From Gracilibacillus kekensis (GTDB lineage Bacteria; Bacillota; Bacilli; Bacillales; Amphibacillaceae), in the NCBI RefSeq assembly GCF_900143085.1, contig NZ_FRCZ01000002.1:124001-188000 (forward strand): a stretch of DNA of 64,000 bases, written 5' to 3'. Positions 53,579-61,525 of this stretch are shown here, piece after piece. Position numbers and translations under genes: made by a program. Within the stretch, counting starts at the first letter, position 1. Each line of letters begins with the position of its first letter. Below the pieces are notes generated by a model that worked only from the letters and a program-made list of their open reading frames with translations, did no database searches and had not been told where the DNA came from.

Positions 53579-54592
53579 CTACCCTACAACTTGATAATAG
53601 ATCTTTTTCGCATCCTCAATCGAGTTCGTTCCATGCACAAACACACGTCCATCATGGAAAAAGACAAGTCGTTTAGTATCAATCACTACTGACACTAAAA
53701 AAGGATTTGCTTTGACTTCACCAAATCGAGATAATTTGGTATGTAAGCTTTCTAATGGATATTGCTGACCTCGAATTTGCACCGTTTCTCTTCCACATAA
53801 CACTTCAGATTTTGTTCTATTATTATAAGACAATGTTGGATAAGTTGGAGTATTCCCACAGCTTTTACAATTTTCTTGTTTTGATCTACTTACATCTATT
53901 TGTTGATAATGATTATGCCACAAATCAAATAAAATAAGCTGGGTTCGAATCTTTTGGTCAGCTTCAATTAAAATCTTAATCGCTTCCGTTGTTTGATGTG
54001 TGACGACCATTTGAACAGCAGGGCCAATAACGCCTACTGCATCACACGTGGCACCGAATACCGGTGTTACTTTTAATAGGCAGTCTAAACACGGAGTTTG
54101 ACCGGGTATTATTGAAAAAGTCATACCGGAGCTGCCGACACAAGCACCAAAAATCCATGGAACCTGATGTTTATTGGCAAGGTCATTAATAATGAAACGT
54201 GTATCAAAATTATCTGTGGCATCAATGATTAAATCTACTTGTTTTACATAGTTCACCATAGTATCTGCAGTAGCATCGATTACTACTGGATTTATTTTGG
54301 TTTCACTATTAATGGCTGTAAGTTTACTAGCAGCAGCAACCGCTTTTGGTGTTTTGTTCTCCACGTCTGCTTCCGTAAACAAATGCTGTCGCTGCAGATT
54401 AGTAAGTTCAACATAATCTCGGTCGAGTAATGTTAACTCTCCAACACCAGCACGAGTAAGCATCTCGGCAGCAGAGGAGCCTAGTGCACCACACCCAACC
54501 ATCAATACATGCTTACTAGCTAATTTTGCTTGTCCTTCTTGACCAATTGGTGCAAATAACGTTTGACGATGATATCTATTCATGCCTGACAT
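53579..54592 (-). CDS. moeB: MoeB/ThiF-type adenylyltransferase
   Basis: A 337-residue E1-like enzyme that activates the C-terminus of MoaD (or ThiS). ATP-binding VGCGALGSSAAEML is at residues 32-45, with catalytic-loop LIIDATDNFDTRFIIND. Zinc-binding cysteines are in CLDCLL and CKSCG. A C-terminal extension of about 85 residues (from about 255) replaces the rhodanese domain of some homologues. Its place in the Mo-cofactor operon favours MoaD as partner. It follows moaA by 17 nt. Confidence 0.88.
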   Translation of the reverse strand: MSGMNRYHRQTLFAPIGQEGQAKLASKHVLMVGCGALGSSAAEMLTRAGVGELTLLDRDYVELTNLQRQHLFTEADVENKTPKAVAAASKLTAINSETKINPVVIDATADTMVNYVKQVDLIIDATDNFDTRFIINDLANKHQVPWIFGACVGSSGMTFSIIPGQTPCLDCLLKVTPVFGATCDAVGVIGPAVQMVVTHQTTEAIKILIEADQKIRTQLILFDLWHNHYQQIDVSRSKQENCKSCGNTPTYPTLSYNNRTKSEVLCGRETVQIRGQQYPLESLHTKLSRFGEVKANPFLVSVVIDTKRLVFFHDGRVFVHGTNSIEDAKKIYYQVVG

Positions 54593-54609
54593 AGCACATA
54601 TTCCTTTCT

Positions 54610-55626
54610 TTAACCACCTATATATGACATTTCAATTTTCTTGCGGTTTTTCGCGGTTTCCTCTGTTCGTTCATCGGAATATCGATCATCACGGTATTTC
54701 CATCTGGAGATAATTGTTTCAGTTAATTCCTGATTGGTTGCACCATCTCTAAGGATATCTTTTAAATTCAAACCTTCTCCCGCAAATAAGCAGGTAAAGA
54801 AATGGCCATCAGCTGCAATTCGTGCTCTTGTACATGACGAACAGAATGATTCTGAAACAGAGGTAATAAAGCCTACTTCAATATCTGTTCCTGTATATCG
54901 ATATCGTTTAGCAACTTCACCAAAATAAGCTGGGTCAACGGCTTCTAAGTCGTGTTCGTTTGCAATCATTTCGAATATCTCTTTTTTAGTAACAACATGT
55001 TTGAAATCCCAGCCATTGGTTTGTCCGACATCCATAAATTCAATAAAACGTAAAGTTACACCTATTTTCTTAAAGAAATTAGCCATTGGCAAAATCTGAT
55101 GATCATTCATTCCTTTCTTGACCACCATATTTACTTTAACTTTAAGGCCTGCTTCTTTAGCTTTTATAATACTATCAATCACCGGCTGTGATTTTACATT
55201 ACTATCATTTATTTTCATAAACGTCTCATCGTCAATTGCATCTAAACTTACATTTACCCTTTTTAAACCTGCCTGTTTTAATCCGGTTGCCATCTTTCCT
55301 AATAAGACACCATTTGTAGTCAAACCAATATCCTCTAGTCCGTCTAAATTTGCCAACCGTTCAATCAAATGTTTAATATCTCGACGTAATAATGGTTCAC
55401 CACCTGTAAGGCGAATTTTTCGGACACCTAACTCTAAAAACACCTTCGTTAACCGTTCAATTTCTTCAAAACTTAACAAATGTTCTTTAGGTAAAAAAGC
55501 AAAATCTTTTCCGAAAATCTCACGAGGCATGCAATAGCGACAACGGAAATTACAACGATCTGTCACAGAAATCCGTAAATCCTGAAGGGCACGACCAAAT
55601 TTATCTGTTATGACTGACTGTTGCAT
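54610..55626 (-). CDS. moaA: GTP 3',8-cyclase
   Basis: A 338-residue radical-SAM enzyme, first step of Mo-cofactor synthesis. The N-terminal cluster motif CNFRCRYC has Cys25, 29 and 32. The C-terminal second cluster is [28 protein letters not shown] contacts SAM. It ends in GG, as MoaA proteins do (MSYIGG). GGAGCG lies before the ATG. First gene of the operon, behind an Fnr-type site. Confidence 0.96.
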   Translation of the reverse strand: MQQSVITDKFGRALQDLRISVTDRCNFRCRYCMPREIFGKDFAFLPKEHLLSFEEIERLTKVFLELGVRKIRLTGGEPLLRRDIKHLIERLANLDGLEDIGLTTNGVLLGKMATGLKQAGLKRVNVSLDAIDDETFMKINDSNVKSQPVIDSIIKAKEAGLKVKVNMVVKKGMNDHQILPMANFFKKIGVTLRFIEFMDVGQTNGWDFKHVVTKKEIFEMIANEHDLEAVDPAYFGEVAKRYRYTGTDIEVGFITSVSESFCSSCTRARIAADGHFFTCLFAGEGLNLKDILRDGATNQELTETIISRWKYRDDRYSDERTEETAKNRKKIEMSYIGG

Positions 55627-55688
55627 AAAACCGCTCCATTTCTTTAATAAATTTATATATTTAGTTAAACATAATACTTAATAAAATT

Positions 55689-55706
55689 TTGTGATAAAAA
55701 TCACAA
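55689..55706 (-). promoter_or_regulatory. Fnr-type binding site upstream of moaA
   Basis: TTGTGATAAAAATCACAA is a symmetric TGTGA-N6-TCACA site, the Fnr/Crp consensus in bacilli. Its centre is about 72 bp before the moaA start, leaving room for a downstream -10. fnr itself lies at the far end of the same island. Confidence 0.75.
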
Positions 55707-55740
55707 CAATTCCTAGCTTGTACTTCAACATTTCAGAATT

Positions 55741-56178
55741 TTATTGGTTTGAAAATGTATTTGCTACACCCATTTCATTGGCTAAATAGCTACGTATTTG
55801 TTTTGTGAAATTGGAGTACGTTTTTTGATGTTCACTAAAAATATTTTTGATCAAATCATGATCGATTTTTTGATAATTTTGTACGAGTTCTTTTCTTATA
55901 TTTATTATGGATTCATAAGCTTGTTGGTCATTTTCATGGAGTACTTTTTCATCTATTAGAATGTAAATAATATCAAGGTAACTACCGGGATCGCGCATAA
56001 TAAAACCATCAATCATCATGTTACCAATATCCAAAATTGATTCGATCAATACTTGAGTGGTACGTTCCAACGCTAACAAATCCCATTTTGTTTCAAACTG
56101 CTTTTCTTTTATTAAGGAAAACGTTTCATCAAAAAAATCTAGGGTTGCATTCATTTTTCTCATATCAACAAAGTACAC
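55741..56178 (-). CDS. yutE: DUF86 family protein YutE (HepT-related fold)
   Basis: A 145-residue helical protein. ILDIGNMMIDGFIMRDPGSYLDIIYIL is the conserved stretch of YutE. The start is GTG (read as MYFVDMRK) with AGGAGG six bases upstream, which matches the family N-terminus. It belongs to the DUF86 fold shared with HepT toxins, but there is no MNT antitoxin partner and the R-x4-6-H motif of HepT is not intact, so a housekeeping role is likelier. Function unknown. Confidence 0.85.
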   Translation of the reverse strand: MYFVDMRKMNATLDFFDETFSLIKEKQFETKWDLLALERTTQVLIESILDIGNMMIDGFIMRDPGSYLDIIYILIDEKVLHENDQQAYESIINIRKELVQNYQKIDHDLIKNIFSEHQKTYSNFTKQIRSYLANEMGVANTFSNQ

Positions 56179-56316
56179 AGTATTCCTCCTATTACTTATT
56201 ACTATCATGATATCATATAATAACACCTGTCGTTAAAGATAATTGTCTGATAACCTTACAAGAATTTACACTTTTATTAGAAAAGAATATACTAAATAAA
56301 AAAAGGAGTTTTTTCA

Positions 56317-56598
56317 ATGAGTGAAATGAAACCAAGCTATTTTAAAGATGAGAAGGAACCAAGTAACACTCGGTTTATCAGCTTTAAAGGGGGATCAGAA
56401 CGCTTTGATCTTGCCATCATCACTGCGAATTCACTGGGAGATGATTATATAATACTGGACATGAATAGCAATAAATACTCTCGACTTAATACAGAAACCA
56501 TTGATCAACCAAATTATGTCGAGCATGCATTGCAATATAATGAAATGGAAGCAGAAGACTTTAGAGCATATATAAAGCCACTGTTAAACAAAAACTAA
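56317..56598 (+). CDS. DUF3055 family protein
   Basis: A 93-residue acidic protein. RFISFKGGSERFDLAIITAN followed by IILDMNSNKYSRL resembles the DUF3055 (SAV0927-like) family of Firmicutes. Function unknown. AAAGGAG lies before the ATG. It is divergent from yutE and convergent with yutD, sharing a terminator that overlaps its stop. Confidence 0.78.
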   Translation: MSEMKPSYFKDEKEPSNTRFISFKGGSERFDLAIITANSLGDDYIILDMNSNKYSRLNTETIDQPNYVEHALQYNEMEAEDFRAYIKPLLNKN

Positions 56599-56619
56599 CA
56601 CTAAGGTAGTGTTAGTTTT
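56591..56619. terminator. Bidirectional terminator DUF3055/yutD
   Basis: AAAACTAACACTA pairs perfectly with TAGTGTTAGTTTT around AGG. It overlaps both stop codons. Confidence 0.82.
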
Positions 56620-56887
56620 CTATTTGTTTTACAATGAAAAAACGGCAACCAAAATTGCAATACTCGTATAAATAATCTTCACATGTACTTATTTTCGTAT
56701 CAAAAGTCGCTTTTGGGTTTTGGTCATCATAAAATCCTTTGAGCCTTAGTTGCTCATAGCCCCAGTCCCCAACAATAAAGTCATACTTACTTAATATATC
56801 GGTATACCTTTCTTTAAAAGCTTTTTCATCAAAGCCATAATCAAACTCTTTTATCACTTCATATCGATTTCCTTGAACTTCAACCAC
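56612..56887 (-). CDS. yutD: YutD family protein (DUF1027)
   Basis: A 91-residue protein. The segments SKYDFIVGDWGYEQLRLKGFYDD and KISTCEDYLYEYCNFGCRFF are diagnostic of YutD. Function unknown. The start is GTG (MVEVQGNRYEV) with AAAGGTG eight bases upstream; the 38-codon extension in the same frame is not family-like. It sits next to yutE and before yunA, close to B. subtilis order. Confidence 0.88.
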   Translation of the reverse strand: MVEVQGNRYEVIKEFDYGFDEKAFKERYTDILSKYDFIVGDWGYEQLRLKGFYDDQNPKATFDTKISTCEDYLYEYCNFGCRFFIVKQIEN

Positions 56888-57007
56888 TATATTCACACCT
56901 TTTACAAGATAATCTTTTTTAGCAAATGTTACTAGCATGAAATCAAAGAATTTAACCGACAATAACGATAGGCTTTTTAATAAAACTATCCAAGGAGGCA
57001 AATTCCT

Positions 57008-57958
57008 TTGATTCTTAAATGCTTAGGATTAATACTTACTACATTTTTTCTTCTTACTACTATAGCACATGCAGAAGAAAATGTGGATATCGATCAAGAA
57101 AAAATCACTTTATATAAACAAATCGAAGCGATCACTTTTATCCCTTGGTATTATCTTGCCGCCATTAATCGTTATGAGGCAAATATTAGTGACAATAATG
57201 CTGTCGAAAACCAACGGATATTTATTAGTATTCCTGAAGAAAAATGGTATGGTCTCACCCCTGAAAAAGTACCAGCTGATGAAAATGTAATCTCTTTATT
57301 TGGCGGTATTGGTAAAGATGGGAACGGCGATAACATGGCCGATCCTACAAATGAATATGATATTCTCTATTCCATGGCAATGTATCTTCAGCAATATGGT
57401 TACACTAAACAAGATATTCGCACAGCTCTATGGAATTATTATCATCGAGAGCTAACCGTTTTATCGATAATGAATTATGCAAATTTGTTTAACACTTATC
57501 AGAAAGTCAGTCTGGATGAGACGGCATTCCCTATTCCGAAAGGCTACAACTATAGTTATCGTAATACTTGGGGGGATGCTCGAGGGTTTGGTGGCAGAAG
57601 GATTCATGAAGGGACCGACATTTTTGCGGGATATGGCACCCCTGTACGTGCGACTACTTTTGGAGTAATTGAATTAAAGGGTTGGAATAAGTATGGTGGA
57701 TGGCGTATTGGCATCCGGGATATTTATAATCGCTATCATTACTATGCTCATTTAAATGGATTTGCAGATGGATTAGAAATTGGTGATATTGTTGAAGCTG
57801 GTCAAACTATTGGATCTGTAGGTTCTTCAGGATATGGTCCACCAGGAACATCAGGTAAATTTCCACCACATTTGCATTATGGTTTGTATAAAGACGACGG
57901 AAAATCAGAATGGTCATTCGACCCCTATCCACACTTAAAACGCTGGGAAAGAAAATAA
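57008..57958 (+). CDS. yunA: M23 family metallopeptidase YunA
   Basis: A 316-residue exported protein. Signal peptide residues 1-22 (cut after AHA). The middle region (about 30-165) is helical and lysozyme-like in feel but without a motif I trust. The C-terminal LytM/M23 domain has zinc and catalytic residues His200 and Asp204 (RRIHEGTDIF), His248 (YYAHLNG) and the HLH at 288-290. It should cut peptidoglycan cross-bridges or assist cell-wall/spore remodelling. The start is TTG with AGGAGG nine bases upstream. Confidence 0.87.
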   Translation: MILKCLGLILTTFFLLTTIAHAEENVDIDQEKITLYKQIEAITFIPWYYLAAINRYEANISDNNAVENQRIFISIPEEKWYGLTPEKVPADENVISLFGGIGKDGNGDNMADPTNEYDILYSMAMYLQQYGYTKQDIRTALWNYYHRELTVLSIMNYANLFNTYQKVSLDETAFPIPKGYNYSYRNTWGDARGFGGRRIHEGTDIFAGYGTPVRATTFGVIELKGWNKYGGWRIGIRDIYNRYHYYAHLNGFADGLEIGDIVEAGQTIGSVGSSGYGPPGTSGKFPPHLHYGLYKDDGKSEWSFDPYPHLKRWERK

Positions 57959-57988
57959 AACGAGCTTGAAAGTACACCTTATCGAACA

Positions 57989-58610
57989 GAAGAAAAAAAG
58001 TACGACATAACCTTGAGATAATTATGAGATTTTATATGTGCTTTGCAACCACTTCGGCTTGTCCGCTTCCCTTTCCGCGGGTTTTTCTCCTCAGCTAACT
58101 TTTTAAGCAAAGGGCGCTTAAAAAGTGGATCTTCGGATAAAGTGAGACTTCAATCAGTGGGGTTTTTCCACTGATTGTTAGCGAAACTTATCAGGTTGTT
58201 ACTGACCGTATCCCATACGATATTTTTTAGTTAATGAGAATATTACGAATGGGATTACGGACAGTTAACAACGTGGAAAAAACATCCCGCAGGAGTGGAA
58301 GCGGACGCCTGCGTTTTTGTATACTCTACAACTTAAGCAAGGGGATATATATTTTGCTTTAAGCACTATCTTTTGTGGAAAGTATTTGTAGGTATAATCC
58401 AACATATTAGCATTTGCAAATGTTGTAGAATCTCATTGAGCGCAGGCGGCCACTCCAACTCCTATGGGGCTCATTTTTCCTGCGGTTTTTGCTTGGAAAA
58501 GTTAGCTGAAGGAAAAACCCCATGGAAAGGGGAGTGGCCAAGCTGGAGCGGATTCCACACACATACACCATGTCAAAATCAACACTTCGATTAAGTCTTA
58601 CTTTCCTTAT
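57989..58610. repeat. Composite palindromic element with nested insertion
   Basis: Left unit: end A (TACGACATAACCTTGAGATA) near 58000, core TCAGCTAACTTTTTAAGC and AAAAAGTGGATCTTCGG, then interrupted after 58141 and resumed at about 58277 with AACATCCCGCAGGAGTGG, ending at end B near 58335 (ATACTCTACAACTT). Right unit: from GTTGTAGAATCTCATTGAGC (58423) to end A' near 58610. The 33.4-kb copy shows the uninterrupted sequence. Confidence 0.83.
58142..58276 (+). repeat. Nested second-family element (about 135 bp)
   Basis: It starts GTGAGACTTCAATCAGTGG. Hairpin 1 is CAATCAGTGG with CCACTGATTG (58151-58177). Hairpin 2 is GTTGTTACTGACCGTA with its near-complement TACGGACAGTTAACAAC (58195-58272). It is absent from the otherwise matching copy at 33.4 kb. 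An A-run at both edges hides the exact boundary. Confidence 0.75.
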
Positions 58611-58623
58611 TCTGTACAACTAA

Positions 58624-58684
58624 AAAATCCGAACGATTAGTTCAAATTCTTCTTTGCGGAATTTGTAACATCGTTCGGATTTCG
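58624..58684 (-). terminator. Terminator of the NSS transporter operon
   Basis: AAATCCGAACGAT pairs with ATCGTTCGGATTT, with an inner AAATTC/GAATTT stem. It lies 39 nt after the small subunit stop. Confidence 0.8.
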
Positions 58685-58722
58685 CTTTTAACCAAATCAA
58701 TCCTGATCGAGCATTGTATTAA

Positions 58723-58824
58723 TTAATTTTTTGAAGCATTTCTTGCTACTAAAATACTTAGAGCTAAGCCTCCCCAAATAATAACGATCCCAATTACCGC
58801 CATCACAATAGCGCTTGTAGACAT
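58723..58824 (-). CDS. metS: NSS transporter small subunit (MetS family)
   Basis: A 33-residue single-span protein, MSTSAIVMAVIGIVIIWGGL followed by a short basic tail. The N-terminal polar cap, the hydrophobic span and the WGG...A[LR] pattern match the methionine/alanine-importer small subunit family. In Corynebacterium MetP needs MetS for transport. A strong AGGGAGG lies eight bases before the ATG. It begins 27 nt after the transporter stop, so the pair is an operon. Confidence 0.88.
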   Translation of the reverse strand: MSTSAIVMAVIGIVIIWGGLALSILVARNASKN

Positions 58825-58851
58825 ACAGGAAACCTCCCTTTAATTATGTTT

Positions 58852-60336
58852 TTATGCTTCATGATCTTTCGTTGGCCATTTTTTAATTGTAATCACTGCA
58901 CCAAGTAACATTGCACCAATTGCGACTACCCAACCAAAGCTGAATAGAAAATCAATTGGATAATCCTCATATGCACGTGAAACTTCTGTCTTCAGATTTT
59001 GAAGCATCATATAACCTAAAACAATTGGTGTAATAACTCCTAAACATAATCTCCACCATACACCAAGCTTAATATCAGATACTGAATCTGCATGTGTTTG
59101 TAAATCTTTTAGAGATCTTGCAAACCAAGCAATTGCTACTACTTCAAACAATCCTGCCAATGCAACACCATAGTTATTAATAAAATAGTCAACAGTATCT
59201 AATAAATTCAAACCACCTTGAGTAGCATAGAAGATTGAAACTAGAAAAGCAAGTCCTCCACCAATGGCAACTGCCTTTCCACGGGTAATCGCAAACTTCT
59301 CTTGTAAACCGGCAATATATGTTTCTGAAATAGAGATCATGGAAGATAAACCTGCTAAGAATAAGGAAGCAAAGAATAAAAATCCAAAGAATCCAGACGC
59401 CGGCATCTGGCTAATAATCTCAGGGAATACCATAAACGCTAATCCTACTCCACCATCAACAACATCTGCTACCGCTGTGTTCGATTGGAGAGCCATAAAA
59501 CCTAATACTGCAAATACCCCGATACCTGCCAGTAATTCAAAAGACGAATTCGCAAAACCTGTAATAAAAGCATTGTTAGTAATATCCGACTTTTTCGGTA
59601 AATAAGATGAATAAGTAATCATAATGGCAAATGCAATAGATAAACTAAAGAAAATTTGACCATATGCTGCAACCCATACAGAGCCATCCCAAATACTATC
59701 CCAATTAGGTTCAAAGAAGGCATTTAACCCTTCAAATGCACCTGGTAATGTTATCGCACGAATTACAATGATAATAAATACAATTAATAATGTCGGAATA
59801 AAGATTCTATTTGCTACTTCAATACCCTTTTTAACTCCTCGACCTAGGAAAAATAAAACAAGCACCCAAACTGCAATTAACGGAATAACAACCGCTGGTA
59901 TGACGGAACCAAATGTTCCAGGATCAGCTAAATTCAAGAAATCTCCGACAAAGAAGCCTGTTGGATCGTCACCCCACTGCGTACCAAATGAGAAGTATGC
60001 ATACATAATAGCCCAAGCTATAATTACTGGATAATACGTGGAGATAACGAAAGATATAAGTACTTGCCACCAACCAATCCATTCCATACCTTTACTAATT
60101 TTCGAAAAACTTCTAGGTGAAGAACTTCGATATTTATGTCCAATTGTGTATTCCATAATTAGTAACGGAATACCTGCTGTTAATAAAGCAAATAAGTACG
60201 GTACAAAAAAGGCACCTCCACCGTTCTCAAATGCTGTTGCTGGAAAACGCCAAATATTTCCTAGCCCAACGGCTGAACCAATTGCTGCCAGAAGAAAACC
60301 TAAGCGTGTTCCCCATTGTGATCTTTTCTCCATCAC
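58852..60336 (-). CDS. Sodium-dependent NSS family transporter (MetP-like)
   Basis: A 494-residue neurotransmitter:sodium symporter with the LeuT fold, about 12 membrane segments. The TM1 motif AIGSAVGLGNIWRFPATAFENGGGAF holds the unwound sodium/substrate site. Together with the small subunit downstream it is probably a methionine or alanine importer; the substrate is inferred from the MetPS pairing. ATG preceded by GGGG-type ribosome site. Confidence 0.88.
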   Translation of the reverse strand: MMEKRSQWGTRLGFLLAAIGSAVGLGNIWRFPATAFENGGGAFFVPYLFALLTAGIPLLIMEYTIGHKYRSSSPRSFSKISKGMEWIGWWQVLISFVISTYYPVIIAWAIMYAYFSFGTQWGDDPTGFFVGDFLNLADPGTFGSVIPAVVIPLIAVWVLVLFFLGRGVKKGIEVANRIFIPTLLIVFIIIVIRAITLPGAFEGLNAFFEPNWDSIWDGSVWVAAYGQIFFSLSIAFAIMITYSSYLPKKSDITNNAFITGFANSSFELLAGIGVFAVLGFMALQSNTAVADVVDGGVGLAFMVFPEIISQMPASGFFGFLFFASLFLAGLSSMISISETYIAGLQEKFAITRGKAVAIGGGLAFLVSIFYATQGGLNLLDTVDYFINNYGVALAGLFEVVAIAWFARSLKDLQTHADSVSDIKLGVWWRLCLGVITPIVLGYMMLQNLKTEVSRAYEDYPIDFLFSFGWVVAIGAMLLGAVITIKKWPTKDHEA

Positions 60337-60671
60337 TCAAACCCCTTTCATTTTTTAGCCCAGTCTATCTATCAATCTCTATCCAATAGCTACAAAGTGA
60401 GACTCACTAGAATTGACGAAACTCGAAGTTAGCGTCCAAGAATCGCCTTACAGCTTTTTCTAAAGCGTAAATTCTGACGTGAGTGTATTACAAATAAGGC
60501 ACTCATTGATTTACGCTTCCCATGGATTCTATTCTTCACCATAAAGTTAGAGTTGAAATTGCTTTCAAAATGGGCTTTTTTTAGAATTGAAAAAATGGTA
60601 ATAATATTTCTAATCTTTGAAATTATAACGAACTTTCGAATATTCTGTCAAAGGAAATAACAGGAATGCTC
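60337..60671 (-). promoter_or_regulatory. Transporter upstream region with long hairpin
   Basis: AAGCGTAAAT (60463-60472) pairs perfectly with ATTTACGCTT (60509-60518), with an inner GTGAGTG/CACTCAT stem, a 56-nt structure. It lies 127 nt before the transporter start. A short GTGAGACTCACT near 60398 recalls the second repeat family. No T-box or S-box core was recognised. Confidence 0.4.
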
Positions 60672-61463
60672 TTATTCAATTACATTTGGTTCTATCGGAA
60701 GTGACAAATTTGACGATCCCTCCCCATCATGGTAATAATTTGGCACATCACCTGGATGAAATACTTTAGTTACTGGAATATCTTGTACAATTTCAACTGG
60801 CTCTGAAGCGAATGGAATAACAACCATCATTTCTACTTCTATATGTACATTAACTTCAATTAATGCACCATTTATTCCTGTTTGTGCTAATTCACTTGTT
60901 ATCTCCGTACCTACGCTTCCGATCACCTCCATGTTGACAGGTACCTTGGGTCCTAAATTAGCCAGAATAGGAATACCTAATGCCTGACCAAGAGGTACTT
61001 CTACTAATAAACCTCGTTTTCTCACATCATCTAACAATTCTTGTTCATCCGGATCTAGATCTAATTCTACTTCTATTGGCACACCAGTTTCTGGTCGTTC
61101 CCCTTTTTCTAATAATTTCAGAAAATTTTCTACCCGATACTGTACATTTCTTTGAACTCTATTTTCAACAACTGAATTAAAAATATAGTGTTCTACTTTT
61201 CCTTGTTCATCTAATTGAACTTGAACAAGTTCTTCTGTTTCCAAATCTTCGGATATTTTTTTACTCACTGCTATCCCCATTGCCTGATTAGCAATTGCAG
61301 TTACCCGAACCTTAGCATAATCAAGTAATACCGGTTTTATCCCTTCATTTACAATTAATATACTAGCAATCATACATAAAACAAAGAGTAAAAAAGAGAT
61401 TACGATCAGTTGATTTTTTGGAGGTGTGCCTATTTTTCTCTTATTCCATCGATTTTTCCTCAT
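60672..61463 (-). CDS. yunB: Sporulation protein YunB
   Basis: A 263-residue protein with one N-terminal membrane segment (about residues 19-41) and an outside domain. The segment VTAIANQAMGIAVSKKI and the later VPVNMEVIGSVGTEITSELAQTGINGALIEVNVHIEVEM match YunB. In B. subtilis YunB is under sigma-E control and needed for normal spores. A very strong GGGGGGG ribosome site precedes the ATG. Confidence 0.9.
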   Translation of the reverse strand: MRKNRWNKRKIGTPPKNQLIVISFLLFVLCMIASILIVNEGIKPVLLDYAKVRVTAIANQAMGIAVSKKISEDLETEELVQVQLDEQGKVEHYIFNSVVENRVQRNVQYRVENFLKLLEKGERPETGVPIEVELDLDPDEQELLDDVRKRGLLVEVPLGQALGIPILANLGPKVPVNMEVIGSVGTEITSELAQTGINGALIEVNVHIEVEMMVVIPFASEPVEIVQDIPVTKVFHPGDVPNYYHDGEGSSNLSLPIEPNVIE

Positions 61464-61525
61464 AAAAAATCCCCCCCTTTTTATTCTTATGAAAGGAGAG
61501 ATCTTTTTAGAGATACAAAATATGT

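Larger units (their letters stand above)
57959..58722. other. Gene-free gap filled by repeats
   Basis: It holds the composite palindrome with its nested element, then the transporter operon terminator. Frames seen here are products of the palindrome. Confidence 0.6.

Noticed and set aside
55741-56178. HepT-type toxin
   Set aside because: The DUF86 fold is shared, but there is no MNT antitoxin gene and the HepT catalytic motif is not intact. The sequence matches YutE.
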